Assembly: GCA_015058575.1 (NCBI GenBank)
Contig: SVBZ01000028.1
Span: 62,001 to 126,000, forward strand
Origin: Pseudoselenomonas ruminantium
Lineage (GTDB): Bacteria; Bacillota; Negativicutes; Selenomonadales; Selenomonadaceae
Direction: 5' to 3'
DNA: 64,000 bases
A program made the position numbers and the translations under genes. The notes under the pieces are model-generated. The model worked only from the letters and a program-made list of their open reading frames with translations. It searched no databases and had not been told where the DNA came from. Below, one piece after another: positions 60,196 through 64,000 of this stretch (position 1 is its first letter; each line of letters opens with the position of its first letter).

Positions 60196-61905
60196 TCATG
60201 CCTGAACAGGGCGCAGCTGCCAGCTGCCATCACCAGCCAGATGAAGCTCCGTATCATGCTGGGCAAACAAAGTCGAACGATGGCCAACACTTACAATGCT
60301 CACCTGTGGCAGCTCCCGCTTGATAAGCGCATACATCTCCTGCTCTCGCGGCTCATCAAGCGCCGAGCTCGCCTCATCGAGGAAAATCCAATCGGGCTTT
60401 ACGAGCAGCACCCGGGCAAATGCCAGACGCTGCTGTTCGCCCAGTGACAAAATGCGGCTCCAATCATCGATATCATCAAGACGGCTGGCAAATTTTGCCA
60501 AGCCGACCAATGCCAGCACTTCCTGCAGCCGCTCTGGGTTGCCTTCGGCCGTCAACGGATAGTAAAGTGCACGTCGCAAACTGCCCAGCGGTAGATACGG
60601 CCGCTGCGGCAGGAACAGGATGCGGCTGCCCGCCGGAAACGTAATCCCGCCCTTGCCGTACGGCCAGATGCCAGCCAATGTACGCAAGAGCGTACTCTTG
60701 CCGCAGCCCGAAGCCCCTGTTACCAATACGCGGCTGCCACTCGGCAATGCCAATGTGCAGTCCTGCAGCAACACGCGCTCATCCGGCAGCTGCACATGCA
60801 AAGCCGTAAGCGAAAGTTCCTGACCTGCCTGTTCGCCGCGCTGCACGCCATTTTTGATGGCACTGACTTCCTCGATATGCTCCGTAAAACCAAGCAGTCG
60901 GCGAATCACAGCCAGCAGCTGCGCGATGGTATCGTAGGACGTGACAAAAAAAGACAGCGCATCCTGTACGCGGCCGAAAGCCGACACCGTCTGCATAAGC
61001 CCGCCCAGTGCCATACCCCCCGCAAAGTACTGCGGTGCCGCCAGTACCAGCGGCACGATGATTGCCAGCTGGGCATAGCCATTGACGTAAAAATTCAATA
61101 TCTTTGTCTGGCGCATGAGCTGCCAGTAATTCTTGATGACATGGGCAAAACGCTCTTTGAAGCCAACACCCTCAGACGATTCGCCGCGATAGAAAGCAAC
61201 GCTCTCACTGTTCTCACGCACACGCATCATATTGAAACGGAAATCCGCCTCATACCGCTGCTGGTCGAAGTTCAAACGGATAAGCTTGCGGCCTGCAATA
61301 TGCGCGCCGACAGTGCCCAGTACCGAATAGATGAGTGAGAACCAGAACATATAGCCATAGATGACAAATTCATGACTGCCTAATGGCACCGTAAAAGCTC
61401 CTGACAGATTCCACAAGACGACGCCGAATGCCGCCAGCGTCGTAAACTGCTTGAGAAAGCCAATCAAAAGCTGCAACGTCAAAAGCACAAACTGATTGAT
61501 ATCCTCACTGATTCGCTGATCAGGGTTATCGGTGTCGCTTTTCAAAACCTGCAAGCGATAATAAGATTGCTCGCGCAGCCACTTGCCCATGTAGTCATTG
61601 GTCAGCCAGGTACGCCAATTGATCTGGACCATCTGGCGCAGATAGATGGCATAAACAGCAATGAAAATATGCAGCGAAGCCAGTCCCGTGAATTCACCGA
61701 CCAGCGGCCAAAAGCTATCTGCCTGATACTGCTGCAGGGCATTGTAGAATTCATTGAACCAGCTGTTTATGCAGACGAGCAAGTATACATCAAAAAAGTT
61801 CAGTCCAATGACAAAGGCCAATAATCCTCTGGCACGCCATTTATGCTCAGAATTCCAATAGCCGCGGAACAAGCGCCAAAAATCATACATAAATCTTCTT
61901 TTCAC
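60196..61905 (-). CDS. ABC transporter, BacA/YddA-like permease-ATPase fusion
   Basis: 569 residues. About six membrane segments (residues 20-300) of the ABC_membrane_2/SbmA type (YNALQQYQADSFWPLVGEFT, WRTWLTNDYMGKWLREQSYY, DNPDQRISEDINQFVLLTLQ) are fused to an ATPase with Walker A TGASGCGKSTLLRTLAG, a signature ILSLGEQQRLAFARVLL and Walker B WIFLDEASSALD. Relatives import vitamin B12 or peptides, or export long-chain substrates; substrate unknown. Start uncertain among GTG 61914, GTG 61905 and ATG 61890. Confidence 0.88.
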   Translation of the reverse strand: MKRRFMYDFWRLFRGYWNSEHKWRARGLLAFVIGLNFFDVYLLVCINSWFNEFYNALQQYQADSFWPLVGEFTGLASLHIFIAVYAIYLRQMVQINWRTWLTNDYMGKWLREQSYYRLQVLKSDTDNPDQRISEDINQFVLLTLQLLIGFLKQFTTLAAFGVVLWNLSGAFTVPLGSHEFVIYGYMFWFSLIYSVLGTVGAHIAGRKLIRLNFDQQRYEADFRFNMMRVRENSESVAFYRGESSEGVGFKERFAHVIKNYWQLMRQTKILNFYVNGYAQLAIIVPLVLAAPQYFAGGMALGGLMQTVSAFGRVQDALSFFVTSYDTIAQLLAVIRRLLGFTEHIEEVSAIKNGVQRGEQAGQELSLTALHVQLPDERVLLQDCTLALPSGSRVLVTGASGCGKSTLLRTLAGIWPYGKGGITFPAGSRILFLPQRPYLPLGSLRRALYYPLTAEGNPERLQEVLALVGLAKFASRLDDIDDWSRILSLGEQQRLAFARVLLVKPDWIFLDEASSALDEPREQEMYALIKRELPQVSIVSVGHRSTLFAQHDTELHLAGDGSWQLRPVQA

Positions 61906-62042
61906 ACCGTTCACATCCTCTTCTATAATAGGCTAAAAGGCCATTGTATTTTAGTATAGACGTTTCTCCAGTTTCCCGCAAGGCTTGATTATGATAGAAT
62001 AGAAGTGGTCTTAGGCCACAACAACAGGAGGTTTATACACGA

Positions 62043-62711
62043 ATGATTCTCTATATATTGGGCTTTACCGCCCTATTCTTGCTTTTTTTGCTCTACCGTT
62101 ATCTGCCGAGCAAGAAAATTTTCTGCTACTTCTGCCTGACGCTCTTAGCCGCCGGTGGCATCGTCTACTTCCTCTGGCCGGCAAAAGAACCTGCACCAGC
62201 TGCCATAAGTGAAGAAGATATAAACTATCAGCTCGAGCAGCAGCAGATATTTGCGGCTTGGTATGCAGGGTATCAGCGCGACATCAGTGAACTTGACCGC
62301 AATTGGCAATGGTACCATCAGATTCTCGAAAATTTCAAAGAAGACTCGATCAGCATCCAGACGGCTTATGTCCGCCTCAAGCAGCTTGACCAGGACAGTT
62401 TGCAGCTGCGTGACCGCATCAGCCATAATGCACCACCCGTCACGCTTAACGATGGCTGTTACGACCTGCTGATTGAAGTCATGAAAAAGACCAACAGCTA
62501 TGCCGATGCCCAGTATCGTACCATCGCTCTCACCAAGGCAGCTGCTGACCCTGCCAACCTGCGCTCCAACGACCAGGCAGAACAGAGCCGCATGCTCCAA
62601 TCCATCATGATCCGCGAATCGCCAGCCGGTCTCTACACAGCCAAAGAGATTGCCACCATCCGCGACTACCTCGACGTACAGGAAGATACATCTCCTGCCC
62701 AAAAGCAGTAA
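62043..62711 (+). CDS. Hypothetical membrane-anchored protein
   Basis: 222 residues. Two N-terminal hydrophobic segments (LYILGFTALFLLFLLYRYL and FCYFCLTLLAAGGIVYFLW) with a short basic loop, then a soluble helical part (ISEEDINYQLEQQQIFAAWY ...). The orientation would put the C-terminal domain outside or inside depending on topology; charge bias suggests outside. GGAGG lies 11 bases before the ATG. No family recognised. Own transcript, ended by a strong terminator. Confidence 0.75.
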   Translation: MILYILGFTALFLLFLLYRYLPSKKIFCYFCLTLLAAGGIVYFLWPAKEPAPAAISEEDINYQLEQQQIFAAWYAGYQRDISELDRNWQWYHQILENFKEDSISIQTAYVRLKQLDQDSLQLRDRISHNAPPVTLNDGCYDLLIEVMKKTNSYADAQYRTIALTKAAADPANLRSNDQAEQSRMLQSIMIRESPAGLYTAKEIATIRDYLDVQEDTSPAQKQ

Positions 62712-62727
62712 CTGCATATGGATACAA

Positions 62728-62772
62728 AAATCCCCCGTAAACCAGATTGTCCATCCAGTTTACGGGGGATTT
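62728..62772. terminator. Bidirectional terminator
   Basis: Perfect 15-bp stem AAATCCCCCGTAAAC/GTTTACGGGGGATTT with a 15-base loop. Ends the plus-strand hypothetical gene and the convergent permease gene. Confidence 0.9.
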
Positions 62773-62806
62773 GCTATCCAATGAACCTTGCCTTATGTTT
62801 TTTATA

Positions 62807-64000
62807 TCAATGCGCTGCGCGCGCTAAGGCTGCGCGGCGTTTAGCCCGCAGCCGATACCACGCCATCGGCAGCACCAGCATCGGGATGCCGGCAAACAAG
62901 GCTTCCTGCAGCTCTGGCGTAAAAATCATGACCACCAGGCAGAAGACCTGTGCCCAGATACCAAACAGCGTAACATACGGAAACAGCGGCGTCTTATAAC
63001 GCAACGTACCGACCTTGCCCTCAGCCATCAGCTGCTTGCGGAAACGATACTGGCTCCAGCAAATAGAAATCCAGGCAATCGCGCCGGTAAAACCCGAAAC
63101 AGCCAGCAAATAGGTGTAAATCACAGAATCCGGATTGAATGCATAGAGCAGGATAACCGCCCAGCAGGCACAGATGGAAACGAGGATGGCCCGCGATGGC
63201 ATGCCATTGTCGTTGAGCTTGCCCAAAGCCTTGGGAGCCATATCAAGTTTTGCCAGCGCATGCATCGCCCGTGCCGCGCCATAGAGGCCCGAATTCGAGC
63301 ACGAAATGGCCGCCGTCAGGATGACAAACGCAAAGAACGCCCCAAACCCCGTAAAGCCATACTGATTGACTGCTGCGGCAAATACGCTCTCTTCCAGCGT
63401 TGCCTTGTCCCAGGGCAAAATCGAAATCAGCAGCAAAATCGGAATGATATAAAGCGCAATGATGCGCCACGTCACATTGCGGACAGCAGTTGGAATGCTC
63501 TTAGCCGGGTCCTTGCATTCGCCTGCTGCCAGGCCGATGATTTCCGTTCCCTGGAAGTTAACCAGAATGATAACCATAGTCAGCACGATAGCCCAGTAGC
63601 CATTCGGAGCAAAACCGCCACTGCCCAGAAGCACACTCGTGCCAATATATCCCTGATCGCCGATGAGGCCAAGACAGATGAGTCCAGCCACAATACTGAA
63701 GGCCACGAGAGCTACAATCTTGATAAGTGATAGCCACGACTCGCTCTCGCCGAACTTATCGACATGAAACAGATTGATACAGGTCACAATCAGACTGAAA
63801 AGCACCGCCCACCAAAGCTGACTGACCATCGGCAAAAAACTATTCATGATGATTCCCGCGGCAATCATCTCCGAGGGAACATACGCGACCCAGGTAATCC
63901 AATAGGCCCAGCCTACGCCGCACGCCCAGGTTGAAGAAATATGTTCCTGCGCATAATTGACAAATGACCCCGATATCGGTTTTTCGACCGCAAGCTCCGC
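62807..64000 (-). CDS. Amino acid permease, APC superfamily (5' part missing)
   Basis: At least 398 residues, truncated by the right window edge; the frame stays open to 64000. Segments are PISGSFVNYAQEHISSTWAC, WAYWITWVAYVPSEMIAAG, VNFQGTEIIGLAAGECKDPA (the conserved EIIG...E...P block), NSGLYGAARAMHALAKLDMA, and C-terminal membrane helices. This pattern fits the AAT subfamily (lysine/aromatic/proline-type permeases). Substrate not assigned. Confidence 0.92.
   Translation of the reverse strand, partial: AELAVEKPISGSFVNYAQEHISSTWACGVGWAYWITWVAYVPSEMIAAGIIMNSFLPMVSQLWWAVLFSLIVTCINLFHVDKFGESESWLSLIKIVALVAFSIVAGLICLGLIGDQGYIGTSVLLGSGGFAPNGYWAIVLTMVIILVNFQGTEIIGLAAGECKDPAKSIPTAVRNVTWRIIALYIIPILLLISILPWDKATLEESVFAAAVNQYGFTGFGAFFAFVILTAAISCSNSGLYGAARAMHALAKLDMAPKALGKLNDNGMPSRAILVSICACWAVILLYAFNPDSVIYTYLLAVSGFTGAIAWISICWSQYRFRKQLMAEGKVGTLRYKTPLFPYVTLFGIWAQVFCLVVMIFTPELQEALFAGIPMLVLPMAWYRLRAKRRAALARAAH

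Noticed and set aside
1..64000. tRNA or rRNA genes, insertion sequences, phage or defence genes
   Set aside because: No cloverleaf-type sequence, rRNA block, transposase, integrase or recognisable defence gene was seen; the long hairpins are explained as terminators or intercistronic structures.

Overview
The window reads as a chromosomal segment of a low-to-mid GC Firmicute, most likely in the Negativicutes (Selenomonas/Mitsuokella/Megamonas-type). That placement is an inference. It rests on the Bacillus/Clostridium-type cluster yacL-ispD-ispF-cysS-mrnC-(thyX)-rlmB-yacP-sigH, a serine T-box leader in front of serA, a two-subunit ADP-glucose pyrophosphorylase (GlgC/GlgD), ThyX instead of ThyA, and DUF4127 proteins. 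About nine tenths of the genes lie on the minus strand. No rRNA, tRNA, CRISPR array, integrase, transposase or prophage gene was seen, and base composition looks even throughout.

Layout, left to right. 1-3.0 kb: the tail of an unidentified plus-strand gene, then molybdate ABC transporter genes modA-modB-modC (minus) behind a leader resembling the Moco riboswitch. 3.1-9.3 kb: sigH, yacP, rlmB, thyX, mrnC, cysS, ispF, ispD, tightly packed. 9.4-14.5 kb: a glucitol-type PTS locus (gutM-srlA-srlE-srlB, a SAF-domain oxidoreductase and a SorC-family regulator) that splits ispD from yacL. 14.6-20.8 kb: yacL, carD, gpsA, tcdA, a solitary divergent ftsZ and a DMT exporter. 20.9-29.9 kb: a GntP-family permease, a flavodoxin, a fosmidomycin-resistance-type MFS exporter (plus), holA, gdhA, and a UvrD-like helicase with a DnaQ-like exonuclease inserted in it. 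29.8-34.5 kb: a small ORF, a STAS/anti-sigma-kinase pair, comEC, comEA and a hypothetical gene.

34.7-46.3 kb: a plus-strand 702-residue protein with a degenerate cNMP-binding-like N-terminus, a DUF4127 gene, serA (T-box controlled) divergent from serC, a DeoR regulator, a 50-residue plus-strand gene with its own promoter and terminator, then a second DUF4127 gene with an unassigned lipid-binding-like gene and a DUF2225 gene. 46.4-58.9 kb: a complete glycogen locus in the order glgC-glgD-glgP-glgB-glgA-(GH13::GH77 fusion), covering ADP-glucose synthesis, chain elongation, branching, phosphorolysis and maltodextrin handling. 59-64 kb: a small membrane protein, a twin-arginine-type PGRP amidase, a BacA/YddA-like ABC exporter, a hypothetical membrane protein (plus) and a truncated amino-acid permease.

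The least explained parts are: a branching enzyme with a 177-residue histone-H1-like Lys/Ala/Thr tail; the helicase-exonuclease chimera; a polyol PTS operon with no SrlD but a SAF-domain oxidoreductase; the isolated cNMP-like protein; the orphan 50-residue gene; and the paired DUF4127 proteins. No clear-cut new defence or mobile system is visible. Many gene starts were moved inward from the longest reading frame because a well-placed Shine-Dalgarno sequence supports an inner ATG, GTG or TTG.
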